DNA of 64,000 nucleotides from Clostridium sp. MCC353 (GCF_018785315.1 NZ_WQPN01000066.1:107130-171129); one strand, 5' to 3'; positions 34,514 to 43,453 are shown, counted from the first letter of the stretch. Made by a program: numbers and translations. The notes: generated by a model from the sequence alone, not told the origin.

Positions 34514-35236
34514 TCACCCAGCAGCCCCCACACACCATCCAACACATACATAACCATTCTCATCAAATTCAATTCTCCATATCTGCATGGAATCACAATT
34601 TTCTCCGGATGTTGACCACTCCCATGCATCAAATGACCTGATATCTCCGGCAGTCTCCAGCTTCACGTCTTTGCGTACATAAAGGTCAATCTCTCCCAAA
34701 GTCTCATTCCAAGTAAACTCGTCATTTGTTTTAATCAATGACCTGAGGTCCGCATCATAAAAAACATAGCAGTCTCCCATATCTTCTGCCTGGTTCCCTC
34801 CCGTTAAACTTAAACCGATATATGTGTCCACTCCATTCACCAGATCTGCCAATTTTTCTTTATTCGGCACCGGAGGCAAATCCGTTTCCTTAATAATCCA
34901 TGCCCCGTTTTTATCCACCTTTTCTCCGTCAGGTGTTATCGTATCAGTCATCATATAACCATCTTCACCCATATAACAAAATTGTTCATCCCGTTCCAGC
35001 CATCTGTTTGAAATGTAATTTTCTCCCATGCGATATTTCCATCCGTATTCATCCTGTTCCCATTCGGACCAGGGAACGCTTTTCATGTCTTGTATTTCCG
35101 TGCCATCCGTTTCTGCTGCCATATCCTCAACTTTCGTCGTTTCAACAGCGCCTCCTGGCGAACCTTCAAAGCCGATCGGCAAACCAACGCTTAAATATAC
35201 TCCTAAGCTAATTAATAATAGTGTGAATATTCTCAT
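34514..35236 (-). CDS. Secreted protein with aromatic cell-wall-binding-like repeats
   Basis: A 240-residue protein from ATG 35236 after AAGGAGGCGTCTT. A signal peptide at about residues 1-20 has no lipobox Cys. Residues 50-115 hold WSEWEQDEYGWKYRMGENY, then NRWLERDEQFCYMGEDGYM, then KVDKNGAWI, matching the Trp/Gly-rich pattern of choline-binding or glucan-binding repeats common in exported Lachnospiraceae proteins. The C-terminal half (GVDTYIGLSLTGGNQ onward) is a small beta-rich domain I do not recognise. It lies alone between the LacI locus and the PD-(D/E)XK gene. Role unknown; attachment to the cell surface is likely. Confidence 0.7.
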   Translation of the reverse strand: MRIFTLLLISLGVYLSVGLPIGFEGSPGGAVETTKVEDMAAETDGTEIQDMKSVPWSEWEQDEYGWKYRMGENYISNRWLERDEQFCYMGEDGYMMTDTITPDGEKVDKNGAWIIKETDLPPVPNKEKLADLVNGVDTYIGLSLTGGNQAEDMGDCYVFYDADLRSLIKTNDEFTWNETLGEIDLYVRKDVKLETAGDIRSFDAWEWSTSGENCDSMQIWRIEFDENGYVCVGWCVGAAG

Positions 35237-35562
35237 AAGACGCCTCCTTATCGGAGCACTTTTTAGCGCAATGTCCGAACTGATACTGTGTTGCGCAAGC
35301 ATGAGCTGAGAATTTTAAATTCACAGCTATGCTTTAAATTTGTGGCTCCAGCACAAATTTGTGTGTAAAATAAGTCATCAGGATTATTAGACACACCACT
35401 TAGTTCCTTATCATATGTAACCGTTCTTTATGCTCTCTTTATGTTCTCTAATAAAGATATCAGATAAATTTCATTATAACTCATTAATCTGATATATGAC
35501 ATGATTAATGGTTCAGACGGCAGAAAACACGCAGTAGGCAGTGCTTTTACCGCAGCAGTATA
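35237..35562. other. Gene-free spacer
   Basis: I see no gene here. It is AT-rich, with several short mirror and inverted repeats (GAATTTTAAATTC near 35310, AAATTTGTG near 35338 and 35354) and a possible promoter for the leftward secreted protein. One stretch near 35512 (GGTTCAGACGGC) resembles the tandem unit of the insertion-sequence-like end at 20911. Confidence 0.4.
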
Positions 35563-35610
35563 AAAGGTGTAAAGCCTTATTAGTGTGTGTTGCACAGACT
35601 TTACACCTTT
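35563..35610 (-). terminator. Terminator of PD-(D/E)XK gene, copy A
   Basis: Perfect 12-bp arms AAAGGTGTAAAG and CTTTACACCTTT enclose a 24-base loop, 18 bp after the stop codon. It is the same stem type as at 485. Copy B of the gene has no such terminator. Confidence 0.75.
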
Positions 35611-35628
35611 CGTATTTCCATTATCAGA

Positions 35629-36477
35629 TTAAACAGCCGTGTATTTATCGATATATTCACTCGCCTTTTCCAGTGGTATGTTAAATCTTCTATGTAGTTT
35701 TTCACAGATACGATCTGCTGCCACTCCCTCTTCCAAATTATCCAGAATCATGGCCTGTATCCATTCTTCTTTCGCCTGTCTTATCCCTTCTTCCAATTCA
35801 TCCGCAAACAATTCCCTCAATGCATCACACATATTCTTTCCCTCCTCGTACAGATTTTTATTGGCCCGGATGATCATATCCATCACCGCCGCATACAAGG
35901 GATTTTTTTGTTTTCCTTCATATGCCCTTGCCAATGGTTCAATATCCTCTTCCATATTTAAATCATTTCTCAAACGGCTTAACCAGATATGTTCTTCCCT
36001 TGACAGCTTCTTGGTAACAACTATCTGGATTGGAAACAGAAGACCTTCCATATAATAAATGCCGGGAAACGCCTTGGTTACCGCTATACCATGGTTTTTG
36101 GTCAAATAACGGATCGTTTTGTCTGGGTAGTGATTGCTTATCAGCGTAACGGTCAACTCATCCGGCCGTATCTCCATCACTTTCTCTGTATTCGACTGAT
36201 AAAAACAGGCATATCCCATCACCTTATAAAAATCATTGACGCTTAAATAGTCTAAAGGGCTTTTATATTCTACCACATTATACTGCCTGAATATCCGTCC
36301 CAGGCTCTTTTTAATCTTCCTTCCCGGTTCCAGTTTAATGATCAGAGTATCGATCTGAAGCGGCTTCTCGCTTAAATTATACTCCTTTAAAAACTGCAAA
36401 TACTCCCGGTCTTCCATCAATTCAATCTGCAGGGCCGCCTGAAATGCCACATGCCACTGCAATGGTTTTTCATCCAT
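35629..36477 (-). CDS. PD-(D/E)XK nuclease-like (Rpn-family-like) protein, copy A
   Basis: A protein of 282 residues from ATG 36477 (MDEKPLQWHV) after AAAAGGAGAATACC. The nuclease core is at residues 1-80: IDTLIIK supplies the acidic residue and VVEYKSP the E-x-K pair. A helical middle with LSREEHIWLSRLRNDLN follows, and the tail is a charged helix plus a short helical module (GVAADRICEKLHRRF). The family is abundant in Lachnospiraceae and related to Rpn recombination-promoting or transposase-like nucleases. Copy B at 42383 is about 90% identical over most of its length. It has its own promoter with a leader of about 170 bases. Biological role unknown. Confidence 0.75.
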   Translation of the reverse strand: MDEKPLQWHVAFQAALQIELMEDREYLQFLKEYNLSEKPLQIDTLIIKLEPGRKIKKSLGRIFRQYNVVEYKSPLDYLSVNDFYKVMGYACFYQSNTEKVMEIRPDELTVTLISNHYPDKTIRYLTKNHGIAVTKAFPGIYYMEGLLFPIQIVVTKKLSREEHIWLSRLRNDLNMEEDIEPLARAYEGKQKNPLYAAVMDMIIRANKNLYEEGKNMCDALRELFADELEEGIRQAKEEWIQAMILDNLEEGVAADRICEKLHRRFNIPLEKASEYIDKYTAV

Positions 36478-36653
36478 ATGGTATTCTCCTTTTATTATAA
36501 TCAAAAACAGAGATGACTTCAATCGTGAAATTCCATCCCAAAAGCTTGAACACAAAAAACTGCTTGTTTTTTTAACTTGGATTTATTGGCTGAAACGGCC
36601 AAATGACTGCGGTACATTCCCACAGATTTAGAATAAAGATAACTTGTTTTGAT

Positions 36654-36682
36654 AGTATATCATTAATAAAAAAACTTCTCAA
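36654..36682 (-). promoter_or_regulatory. Promoter of PD-(D/E)XK copy A
   Basis: TTGAGA (36677-36682), 17 bp, TATACT (36654-36659) on the minus strand. The transcript would have a leader of about 170 bases. Confidence 0.6.
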
Positions 36683-36686
36683 CCAT

Positions 36687-36747
36687 TTTTTAATTTTCCC
36701 GATGTCTGTTCTTTTTAATGGTTCTTTTTAATATTCCCGAGGTCTGT
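36687..36747. repeat. Short direct repeat
   Basis: CTTTTTAATATTCCCGAGG and its variant TTTTTAATTTTCCCGATG, each followed by TCTGT, occur twice with a 38-bp period just upstream of copy A of the duplicated block. Nothing comparable is next to copy B. Confidence 0.4.
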
Positions 36748-36813
36748 CTGACCAACGTCTGAACTGTTGCAAATATGATTTATATCAAACAAAATAGCGC
36801 CAAACAAAATTAA

Positions 36814-36848
36814 AGCTGCTGCACCAATGAATCCATCCGTACAGCAGC
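36814..36848 (-). terminator. Terminator of the esterase-MFS-YfcC operon
   Basis: Stem AGCTGCTGCAC / GTACAGCAGC lies 8 bp after the YfcC-type stop. On the minus strand it is followed by TTTAATTTTGTTT. Confidence 0.7.
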
Positions 36849-36855
36849 CTCCTTT

Positions 36856-38238
36856 TTAATGCGGCCCCAGCTCCATCCACTGGGCCGCCGTTGTCAGAAT
36901 ACAGCTTAAAACCACCCATACACCAAAAATCTTACCCATAAATTTCATCCAGCTCCCATAAGGAACATTGGCAGCTCCCAAAACGCCCATCAAAGCGCTG
37001 GATGTTGGCAGCACATAATTGGAAAACCCATCCCCAAAGTTATAGGCCAGCACACAGGTCTGCCTCGTGATACCCATCATATCTGATAATGGAACAAATA
37101 TGGGCATTACCACCGCAGCCTGAGCGGTGCCCGACGTGATAAACACATTGATCACCGTGTTGGCCAGATACAAAAATGCCCCTTTCAGCGCTTCCGGCAC
37201 CCATGTCACGCAGTCCGACAGCCCACGCACTATGCTGTCAATGATACCCGCTTCCTTAAAAATCACGCTGATGGAAGTCCCCATTCCGGTCAATATCACT
37301 GCAGGAAGCATGTCGGCGGCTCCCTGTACAAATTCTCGGCAGATATCATTTAGCGGCATTCTCCAGACCAGCCCCACAACAATGGCCATCCATATAAAGA
37401 CACCCGCTATATCAGAGATATCCCATTCCAACAGAATACTTCCTGCCACCATAAGTCCCATAAATCCGCCCAGCACCAGAAGCACCTGAATCTGACGCAT
37501 AGTAAATTGTACCGATTCGGTTTTCATTTTCCATTTTCTGCTGCGGTCCGCCTCATACATGGGGCTGCTGACCGGATCTGCCGACACCTTTCTGGCATAG
37601 AGGCAGAGCATGGGGCAGGTGACAGCCAAAAAGCATATCATGCAGAATATCCGGTATATTAAGCCCGAGTAGGGCGGCAGCTGGGCAATATTCTGGGCCA
37701 CCAGAGTGGTTGTGGTGCGCAGAGTTCCTGTAGAAAAACCGATGCCGCCGCCTAAAATCAGCATTCCAATCCCCGTAATGGAATCAAATCCCAAGGCAAT
37801 CGCCGCCATCACCAGCACAGGCGCAAATGGGATAAAAATCTGGATGGCCTGATTGGAGCATATCACTGCAAATGAAACCGTCAGGATGACCAGCAGCAGA
37901 TACCTTCTGTTTTTCAGCTTCTGGGCCATGAGCTGCAAAAGCGCCTCCAAAGCCCCTGTCTTTTCCACCAGCCTGAATGCTCCCCCTGAAAAAAGGAGCA
38001 CCAGCACCAGGGATACATTATTTGTAAAACCGGTCACGATATAAGACGGAATTTTCAGCAGTCCAGCAGGTTTTCTTGCAATTCTTAAATAGCTGCCTGG
38101 CTGTATCATCACGATCCCATTTTCATTTTCACTCCGCACATATTCACCTGCCGGGATCACCCAGGTCAGAACAACTGCCAGTATGATCATGATGAAGACA
38201 ATTACAAATGAATGCGGCACTGTTTTCTTTCGTTTCAT
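36856..38238 (-). CDS. YfcC-family membrane transporter
   Basis: A 460-residue integral membrane protein with about 12 helices. The opening PHSFVIVFIMIILAVVLTWVIPAGEY is the standard start of the YfcC/DcuC-related family, and NQAIQIFIPFAPVLVMAAIA plus TSGTAQAAVVMPIFVPLSD mark the two re-entrant substrate regions. The family is annotated for basic amino acid or C4-dicarboxylate type anion transport; the real substrate is usually unproven. It is third in a leftward operon after an esterase and an MFS transporter (35-bp gap), so it may export or import the ester product. A strong GGTGAGGGG site precedes the ATG. Confidence 0.85.
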   Translation of the reverse strand: MKRKKTVPHSFVIVFIMIILAVVLTWVIPAGEYVRSENENGIVMIQPGSYLRIARKPAGLLKIPSYIVTGFTNNVSLVLVLLFSGGAFRLVEKTGALEALLQLMAQKLKNRRYLLLVILTVSFAVICSNQAIQIFIPFAPVLVMAAIALGFDSITGIGMLILGGGIGFSTGTLRTTTTLVAQNIAQLPPYSGLIYRIFCMICFLAVTCPMLCLYARKVSADPVSSPMYEADRSRKWKMKTESVQFTMRQIQVLLVLGGFMGLMVAGSILLEWDISDIAGVFIWMAIVVGLVWRMPLNDICREFVQGAADMLPAVILTGMGTSISVIFKEAGIIDSIVRGLSDCVTWVPEALKGAFLYLANTVINVFITSGTAQAAVVMPIFVPLSDMMGITRQTCVLAYNFGDGFSNYVLPTSSALMGVLGAANVPYGSWMKFMGKIFGVWVVLSCILTTAAQWMELGPH

Positions 38239-38273
38239 TCTTTCCCCTCACCCCTTCAACCGTCATACCTGAT

Positions 38274-39542
38274 TTACTGTCTCTCCTCTTCCTCTATGGC
38301 CGCCGCAATAGCTGCCTCCACTTTCGCCGTCCGCTCTTTGATAAATCCTCTGAGCATGGTATATACCACGATTCCCACAGCCGGGAATACTACCATTCCC
38401 CGGAATGTGCCCGCATATCCCCATGCATTAGCCATGAAACCGATCACAACTCCGGTGACAATGCTGCATACATCCGGCACCAGCAGATTTGTCGCCGCCG
38501 CGATTCCACGTTTGTCAGGCATAACCGACTTCTGGGCCGCCGCCGAACATGCCGGGTTGGACATCCCATAGGTAAATCCGAATAAAATACCGGCCGCCAT
38601 GCAGCAAAAGTCAGAACTTCCGAAACCAATCATTAAAGTAGCCCCGCCCGCTCCAAGCAGCATGGGATACATGATATAATCGATTCCCTTCTTATCATAC
38701 AAAGGCCCGCCGATGAGACCGCCCCACATGGATGAAAGCGAATACATGGTAAAATAAATGGCCGCATTGGCAAATCCCACTTCTTTTCCATAAATTACAA
38801 GATAAGTCTTTGTCAGCACAAACATAAAACTGGAGAAAAAACGTACACCGCAGACAGCCAAAGCATCAAACGCAATATAATTATGGATGCTGAATCCCTT
38901 TTTCCCTGCTGCCTTCTTCTTACCCATGAAGATATCTCCGGTATCCAAAAGCATAGCGATTACAACACATACACCCATCAATGCAATCGTACCGATAAAC
39001 ACGCTTTTCGGTCCGAACCTGGCATCCAGCCATACGCTGATCATGGGAGCCACGCTTCTTACCAATTTGGGAACAAATGCAAACACACCCAAAGCGGTGC
39101 CAAGGGCTTTTCTTCCCGCAACCGCCGCAACCACCGCTGAAATCGCAACCGTTGTAAATACATTTACAAATCCATACAGGGTTTTGGAAATAGCAAACAT
39201 CACCACATTATCAGTGATCATATACAGCCCATGAACCGCTGCAAACGCCCCAATCGAGACCACCAGACAGGCCCTGGGCTTGGTAAAAGCGTCTACAAAA
39301 CGCCCTGCCACCGGCCTTCCAATAAATTTCATGACCGACATAACACTGGCCAGAACACCAAGAAGCATAGCGCCTGCCCCCAAAGAATCTCCGAATGAAT
39401 TGACTATCGTTTCGGATAAATCGATGGCTACGGAAAATACGGCCCGCAAAATCATCATCAAAAGGAAATTCCGGGTGGTACATATCTTCTTTATGGCCGC
39501 TAAATAACCGTTTTCATTTGCCGCTGCCTTTTCCATACTCAT
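38274..39542 (-). CDS. MFS transporter
   Basis: A 422-residue major facilitator protein with 12 helices in two halves and a central charged loop (MGKKKAAGKKGFS). The loop after helix 2 has GRPVAGRFVDAFTKPR and its repeat counterpart GGPLYDKKGIDY. The ATG at 39542 overlaps the esterase stop as ATGA; a second ATG at 39536 is equally well placed relative to GGGGG. It shares the operon with an esterase and a YfcC-type transporter, and resembles the MFS gene at 47450 in size and setting. Substrate unknown; an organic acid or ester is inferred. Confidence 0.88.
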   Translation of the reverse strand: MSMEKAAANENGYLAAIKKICTTRNFLLMMILRAVFSVAIDLSETIVNSFGDSLGAGAMLLGVLASVMSVMKFIGRPVAGRFVDAFTKPRACLVVSIGAFAAVHGLYMITDNVVMFAISKTLYGFVNVFTTVAISAVVAAVAGRKALGTALGVFAFVPKLVRSVAPMISVWLDARFGPKSVFIGTIALMGVCVVIAMLLDTGDIFMGKKKAAGKKGFSIHNYIAFDALAVCGVRFFSSFMFVLTKTYLVIYGKEVGFANAAIYFTMYSLSSMWGGLIGGPLYDKKGIDYIMYPMLLGAGGATLMIGFGSSDFCCMAAGILFGFTYGMSNPACSAAAQKSVMPDKRGIAAATNLLVPDVCSIVTGVVIGFMANAWGYAGTFRGMVVFPAVGIVVYTMLRGFIKERTAKVEAAIAAAIEEEERQ

Positions 39543-40849
39543 TTCCCCCTTGTCTTATGGTTGAAAAAATCCATCATCACATCAATGCTTCCCGGTTTCA
39601 CCCAGGCATTGGAATGATTGCCCCCTCCTATAATTACCTTTTGATAGCGGATTCCCAGTTCTTCCAGCTTCTCGTGCCCTCTCAGCAAAAAATCAAATCC
39701 ATGGTCGTCTTCTGTCCCCACAATATGCATCATATAATCATCCCCGTGAAGAGCTTTAAATTTCTCCAGATCGTAGAAATTATAGTTGATAAATCCGCCG
39801 GTAGGACAGATTCCGTTAAACAGTTCCGGCTCATTTAACGCAAAATGCATACATGCAACAGATCCGGCCGAATTGCCGGTGGCAAACAGGTTATCCTTGT
39901 CCAAATTTACCTTTTTAAATATTTCCTCCATCTCCTCATGGATACATTCCAGGGACAACTGGCGGAGGCGCACCGTCTCCTCGGGCCACCCTTCCGGATT
40001 ATCGTAATCCACCTGCTCCGGATCAATGGCGTCCAAAGTCTGTATAATGGGCACCAGACTGCCATAGAAAGAACTCCTGATATATCCATTGGTCCCCACC
40101 AGCACAAATCCATGGCGCTGGGCGGCTTCCTGGGCATAGTCCATGGTCCGCTCAAACATGGCGTCCTCATTGCCTCCGCCGCCGTGGAAATAAAAGATCG
40201 CTTTATGCGGCTGATCTGGCCGGTAAGAAGTCGGGATATACAGGCGGTATGGAATCAGGCGCCTTCCTGCTTCAAACCAAAAACATCCGTAAACATCCCC
40301 GTATACCTTATTTCTGAGGACCATATTGTAATACCGGAATAAACGTGTGCTGGAACTGTCAAAGGTAAACCCGTCTTCAAAGCTGACCGCCGTCATTTTT
40401 CCCCTGTAGCTGTAAGCAGAAGCTCCCATGGCCTTCATCAGGCTGATATAGGGCAGGTAAATGACGCCGTCCATCTCTTCCGGTTCTGCCAGAAGTTCCG
40501 TTTTTCGTCCGTCCACCACCGCTTCTCTGCTTCCGACTTTTAATTCGCAATGATGTTTGGGCCCCTGTACAAAATACCATTGGCGGGAGATCTGTTCCTG
40601 AGGCGTTTGATTCGTATACACGGTAAAATCAACGGTTGCAATGTCTCCGTCACAAATGATTTCAATGTCAGGGGAATGCATTTTTTTAAGGGCTCCTACG
40701 CCGATCAAAAATTCTTCCCCTCTCGGAATTGTCGGCGTCTCTGTCTCATAAGGCACCTTATCCATGAAAACGCCCTTATAATCCTTTCTTAAATAAACCG
40801 CAGTAAATTCTTTTGCAAATTTAACTCTGTGTCCGCTTAAACTGCTCAT
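39539..40849 (-). CDS. Alpha/beta-hydrolase esterase with extra N-terminal domain
   Basis: A protein of 436 residues from ATG 40849 after GGAGGAGAAA. Residues 1-150 form an unusual N-terminal region resembling a copper-amine-oxidase-N-type beta domain (RGEEFLIGVGALKKM, then GRKTELLAEPEEMDG, then VIYLPYISLMKAMGASAY). From about residue 185 an esterase domain follows, with oxyanion strand AIFYFHGGGGNED, nucleophile elbow FATGNSAGSV (Ser), Asp in GTEDDHGFD and the terminal His in GGGNHSNAW. PHB-depolymerase/feruloyl-esterase-like folds have this order. No signal peptide is seen, although the N-terminal domain type is usually extracellular. First gene of the LysR-controlled operon. Confidence 0.82.
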   Translation of the reverse strand: MSSLSGHRVKFAKEFTAVYLRKDYKGVFMDKVPYETETPTIPRGEEFLIGVGALKKMHSPDIEIICDGDIATVDFTVYTNQTPQEQISRQWYFVQGPKHHCELKVGSREAVVDGRKTELLAEPEEMDGVIYLPYISLMKAMGASAYSYRGKMTAVSFEDGFTFDSSSTRLFRYYNMVLRNKVYGDVYGCFWFEAGRRLIPYRLYIPTSYRPDQPHKAIFYFHGGGGNEDAMFERTMDYAQEAAQRHGFVLVGTNGYIRSSFYGSLVPIIQTLDAIDPEQVDYDNPEGWPEETVRLRQLSLECIHEEMEEIFKKVNLDKDNLFATGNSAGSVACMHFALNEPELFNGICPTGGFINYNFYDLEKFKALHGDDYMMHIVGTEDDHGFDFLLRGHEKLEELGIRYQKVIIGGGNHSNAWVKPGSIDVMMDFFNHKTRGK

Positions 40850-40973
40850 TTTCTCCTCCATTCCACTGCCCGCGGCAGCATTTTTTCCGGCTGAATGTGT
40901 AGGCACAGTAAATGCACAGACCTGTCTGAATTGTTGCTATGCACACTCACTTTTTCACCCTTTTTATAAAATA

Positions 40974-41002
40974 AGCATAGCAAACGGAGTTTTAATTGTA
41001 AA
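40974..41002 (-). promoter_or_regulatory. Promoter of the esterase operon
   Basis: TTTACA (40997-41002), 17 bp, TATGCT (40974-40979) on the minus strand. The expected transcript start is near 40967. Confidence 0.65.
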
Positions 41003-41018
41003 ATACTGATATTTCATC

Positions 41019-41092
41019 AAGTTAATAATCTATTTTTATTAACTTTTCTATATTTTTTCCAAATTAAAGCGACATTTCCGATAAGTTAATAA
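41019..41092 (-). promoter_or_regulatory. LysR-type operator
   Basis: AAGTTAATAA (41019-41028), 7 bp, then the perfect inverse TTATTAACTT (41036-41045). A third copy AAGTTAATAA is at 41083-41092. The inverted pair is centred about 65 bp upstream of the predicted start site, the usual position of a LysR recognition site. The LysR gene is the next gene upstream. Confidence 0.65.
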
Positions 41093-41094
41093 AT

Positions 41095-41196
41095 TTAATC
41101 AATTATCTTTTCATAACGAATAAACTCACCAGAGGGATTATCCGGCTGGAGGCTGGCCGCCTCCTTGGCAAAATCTCCTAATGCTGGCCTTATCCG
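41095..41196 (-). pseudogene. Unrecognised C-terminal remnant
   Basis: A leftward 33-codon open stretch ends in TAA at 41095. It reads RPALGDFAKEAASLQ and PDNPSGEFIRYEKIID and looks like the end of a soluble protein. A stop lies just upstream in frame and there is no start codon. It probably remains from a gene lost between the LysR gene and the esterase operon. Family not recognised. Confidence 0.25.
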
Positions 41197-41279
41197 TATT
41201 TAAGCGATCCCATAATTAGCAATACCTGTATAAAAAGGCATGTTTATTCCATTGGAAAAGCTTCCTCCGTAGAATAAAA

Positions 41280-41358
41280 ATACAGCGGCCGCTGTATATG
41301 ACGCATTGAGACAATTTGATAAAACTGTCTTTCTCCGTAATATACAGCAGCCGCTGCA
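41280..41358 (-). terminator. Long terminator hairpin after the LysR gene
   Basis: ATACAGCGGCCGCTGTATAT (41280 region, itself palindromic) pairs with the near-inverse at 41338-41358 (two G-U type mismatches). A smaller GACA/TGTC stem lies in the loop. On the minus strand the stem ends in TTTTTATTC. It lies 28 bp past the LysR stop. Confidence 0.65.
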
Positions 41359-41385
41359 TTCCCCATCTTATCCTTTTTCCCATTT

Positions 41386-42282
41386 TTAATTGCTAAACAG
41401 ATACATCATCCGCTCCTTATTTTTATCCACATAATCTAAAAAGCGGTCCACTACATAGAGCTTGGATGGCGGCGGTTCCTTTTTTACCACCACTGCCACA
41501 TTAGCCGAGATATTGTCTTCCAATTCTAAAATGGCGCTTCCCGGTATAGCCTGGGCCAGCTCCCGAAGAAGAATCGCGCCTCCCTTCTGCTGCCTCACCA
41601 TTACACCAATATTCCTCAAATCGTGGGTATTCACGATCAGTTTGGCCTGGATTCCCATAGACATAATAGCATTAGCCGCTTGTGTCGTGTGGCCATACAG
41701 CGGGTAAGACGCTATATCCGCATAACTGACTGTCTTTCTGCCCGCCAAAGGATGATTCTGGCTCACCACATAGACTACCTTGGTCTTCTTTAAATTGATG
41801 ATCCTAAAAAGCCCTTCATCGGGATAATTTTTCGTAGAATTAAATACAACCACCGCCGCATCCATCTTCCCACTGTTCACTGATTCGATCAAATTATGCC
41901 TTTTATTATAGGCATTGCTCATCAATACGGTAATTTCCGGATAATCCGCAGAAAAGTCACTGAGAAAATCGAGCATAAAATAGGAGAGACTGGGATGAAT
42001 TCCAAGAAGCAGCTGGGCATCCTTCTGCCTGTGCATCAGTTCCGGAAGTTCATCCACCTGCCTCAAAATATCCTTAACTCTTCCCAAAAAATAATTCCCG
42101 TCCGCTGTGAGTTCGATTCTCTGCTTAATGCGCTTAAAAAGCAGCACCCCCAGTTCCTCTTCCAGGTCACGAACCGCCTTCGACAGCGCAGGCTGGGACA
42201 CATGCAGTTTTTCCGCTGCCCTGGTCATATTGCCGCCGCTATCACATATTTCCACAAAATATTTCAACTGTGTCAAACGCAT
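41386..42282 (-). CDS. LysR-family regulator
   Basis: A protein of 298 residues from ATG 42282 (MRLTQLKYFVEIC) after GGGAGGAGAAA. The N-terminal winged helix (GGNMTRAAEKLHVSQPALSK) is followed by a type 2 periplasmic-binding-protein sensor domain (about residues 90-295). It is encoded on the same strand as, and upstream of, the esterase-MFS-YfcC operon, not divergently. The AAGTTAATAA inverted repeat upstream of that operon is its likely activator site. The effector is probably an aromatic or organic acid released by the esterase, but that is inference. Confidence 0.9.
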   Translation of the reverse strand: MRLTQLKYFVEICDSGGNMTRAAEKLHVSQPALSKAVRDLEEELGVLLFKRIKQRIELTADGNYFLGRVKDILRQVDELPELMHRQKDAQLLLGIHPSLSYFMLDFLSDFSADYPEITVLMSNAYNKRHNLIESVNSGKMDAAVVVFNSTKNYPDEGLFRIINLKKTKVVYVVSQNHPLAGRKTVSYADIASYPLYGHTTQAANAIMSMGIQAKLIVNTHDLRNIGVMVRQQKGGAILLRELAQAIPGSAILELEDNISANVAVVVKKEPPPSKLYVVDRFLDYVDKNKERMMYLFSN

Positions 42283-42382
42283 TTTCTCCTCCCGTATGTG
42301 CTGATATCTGGTTCTTAAATAATAGCACATGTGAAGGAAAGGCAGCGGCATTTTCAGGTATTAAACTATAATAAATTTTATA

Positions 42383-43246
42383 TTAAACTTCCGCCCCGCA
42401 TTTACTCATATATTCTCTGGCCTTTTCCGGGGATATCTTAAATCTTCTTTGAAGCTTTTCACTGATGCGCTCTGCCGCCACTCCTTCTTTCATATTATCC
42501 AGAATCGTGGCCTGTATTGCTTCCGCTGTTGCTTCTTCCCTCGCCCGTTTTATCCCTTCTTCCAATTCATCCGCAAACAATTCCCTCAATGCATCACACA
42601 TATTCTTTCCCTCCTCGTACAGATTTCTATTGGCCCGGATAATCATATCCATTACCGCCGCATACAAAGGATTCTTTTGTTTTCCTTCATATGCTCTTGC
42701 CAACGGTTCAATATCCTCTTCCATATTTAAATCATTTCTCAAACGGCTTAACCAGATATGTTCTTCTCTTGATAACTTCTTAGTTACGACTATCTGGATC
42801 GGAAACAGAAGACCTTCCATATAATAAATGCCGGGATACTCCTTGGTTATCGTTATACCATGGTTTTCGGTCAGAAAACGGATCGTTTTGTCTGGAAAGT
42901 GATTGCTTATCAGCGTAACGGTTAACTCATCCGGCCGTATCTCCATCACTTTCTCCGTATTCGACTGATAAAAACAGGCATATCCCATCACCTTATAAAA
43001 ATCATTGACGCTTAAATAGTCTCCAGGGCTTTTATATTCTACCACATTATACTGCCTGAATATCCGTCCCAAACTCTTTTTAATCTTCCTTCCCGGCTCC
43101 AGTTTAATGATCAGAGTATCGATCTGAAGCGGTTTCTCGCTTAAATTATACTCCTTTAAAAACTGCAAAAACTCCCGGTCTTCCATCAATTCAATCTGCA
43201 GGGCCGCCTGAAATGCCGCATGCCACTGCAATGGTTTTTCATCCAT
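42383..43246 (-). CDS. PD-(D/E)XK nuclease-like (Rpn-family-like) protein, copy B
   Basis: A protein of 287 residues from ATG 43246, with the same ribosome site as copy A. The nuclease core (IDTLIIK, VVEYKSP) is intact and nearly identical to copy A. It diverges in the tail, where an ATAEA insertion follows KRAREE and the end is YMSKCGAEV instead of YIDKYTAV. Both copies keep open frames, so both may be functional. With copy A it brackets the YfcC, MFS, esterase and LysR genes as direct repeats. Confidence 0.75.
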   Translation of the reverse strand: MDEKPLQWHAAFQAALQIELMEDREFLQFLKEYNLSEKPLQIDTLIIKLEPGRKIKKSLGRIFRQYNVVEYKSPGDYLSVNDFYKVMGYACFYQSNTEKVMEIRPDELTVTLISNHFPDKTIRFLTENHGITITKEYPGIYYMEGLLFPIQIVVTKKLSREEHIWLSRLRNDLNMEEDIEPLARAYEGKQKNPLYAAVMDMIIRANRNLYEEGKNMCDALRELFADELEEGIKRAREEATAEAIQATILDNMKEGVAAERISEKLQRRFKISPEKAREYMSKCGAEV

Positions 43247-43424
43247 ATGGTATTCTCCTTTTATTATAATCAAAAACAGAGATGACTTCAATCGTGAAAT
43301 TTCATCCCAAAAAACTTACGCATCGCAAAACCACTAATTTTTCAACTTGGATTTTATTGGCTGAAACGGCCAAATGACTGCAGTATCTTCCCGCAGATTT
43401 AGAATAAAGATAACTTGTTTTGAT

Positions 43425-43453
43425 AGTATATCACCTATACAGAAACTTCTCAA
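43425..43453 (-). promoter_or_regulatory. Promoter of PD-(D/E)XK copy B
   Basis: TTGAGA (43448-43453), 17 bp, TATACT (43425-43430) on the minus strand, same as copy A although the spacer sequence differs. Confidence 0.6.

Larger units (their letters stand above)
35629..36690 (-). repeat. Direct repeat, about 1.06 kb, copy A
   Basis: The gene plus leader and promoter (to about 36690) match 42383-43460 in the same orientation, with an offset of 6,769 bp at the start codon. Identity is high through the nuclease and middle domains, drops in the last 60 codons and in a short leader stretch, and ends just beyond the -35 box. Confidence 0.8.
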
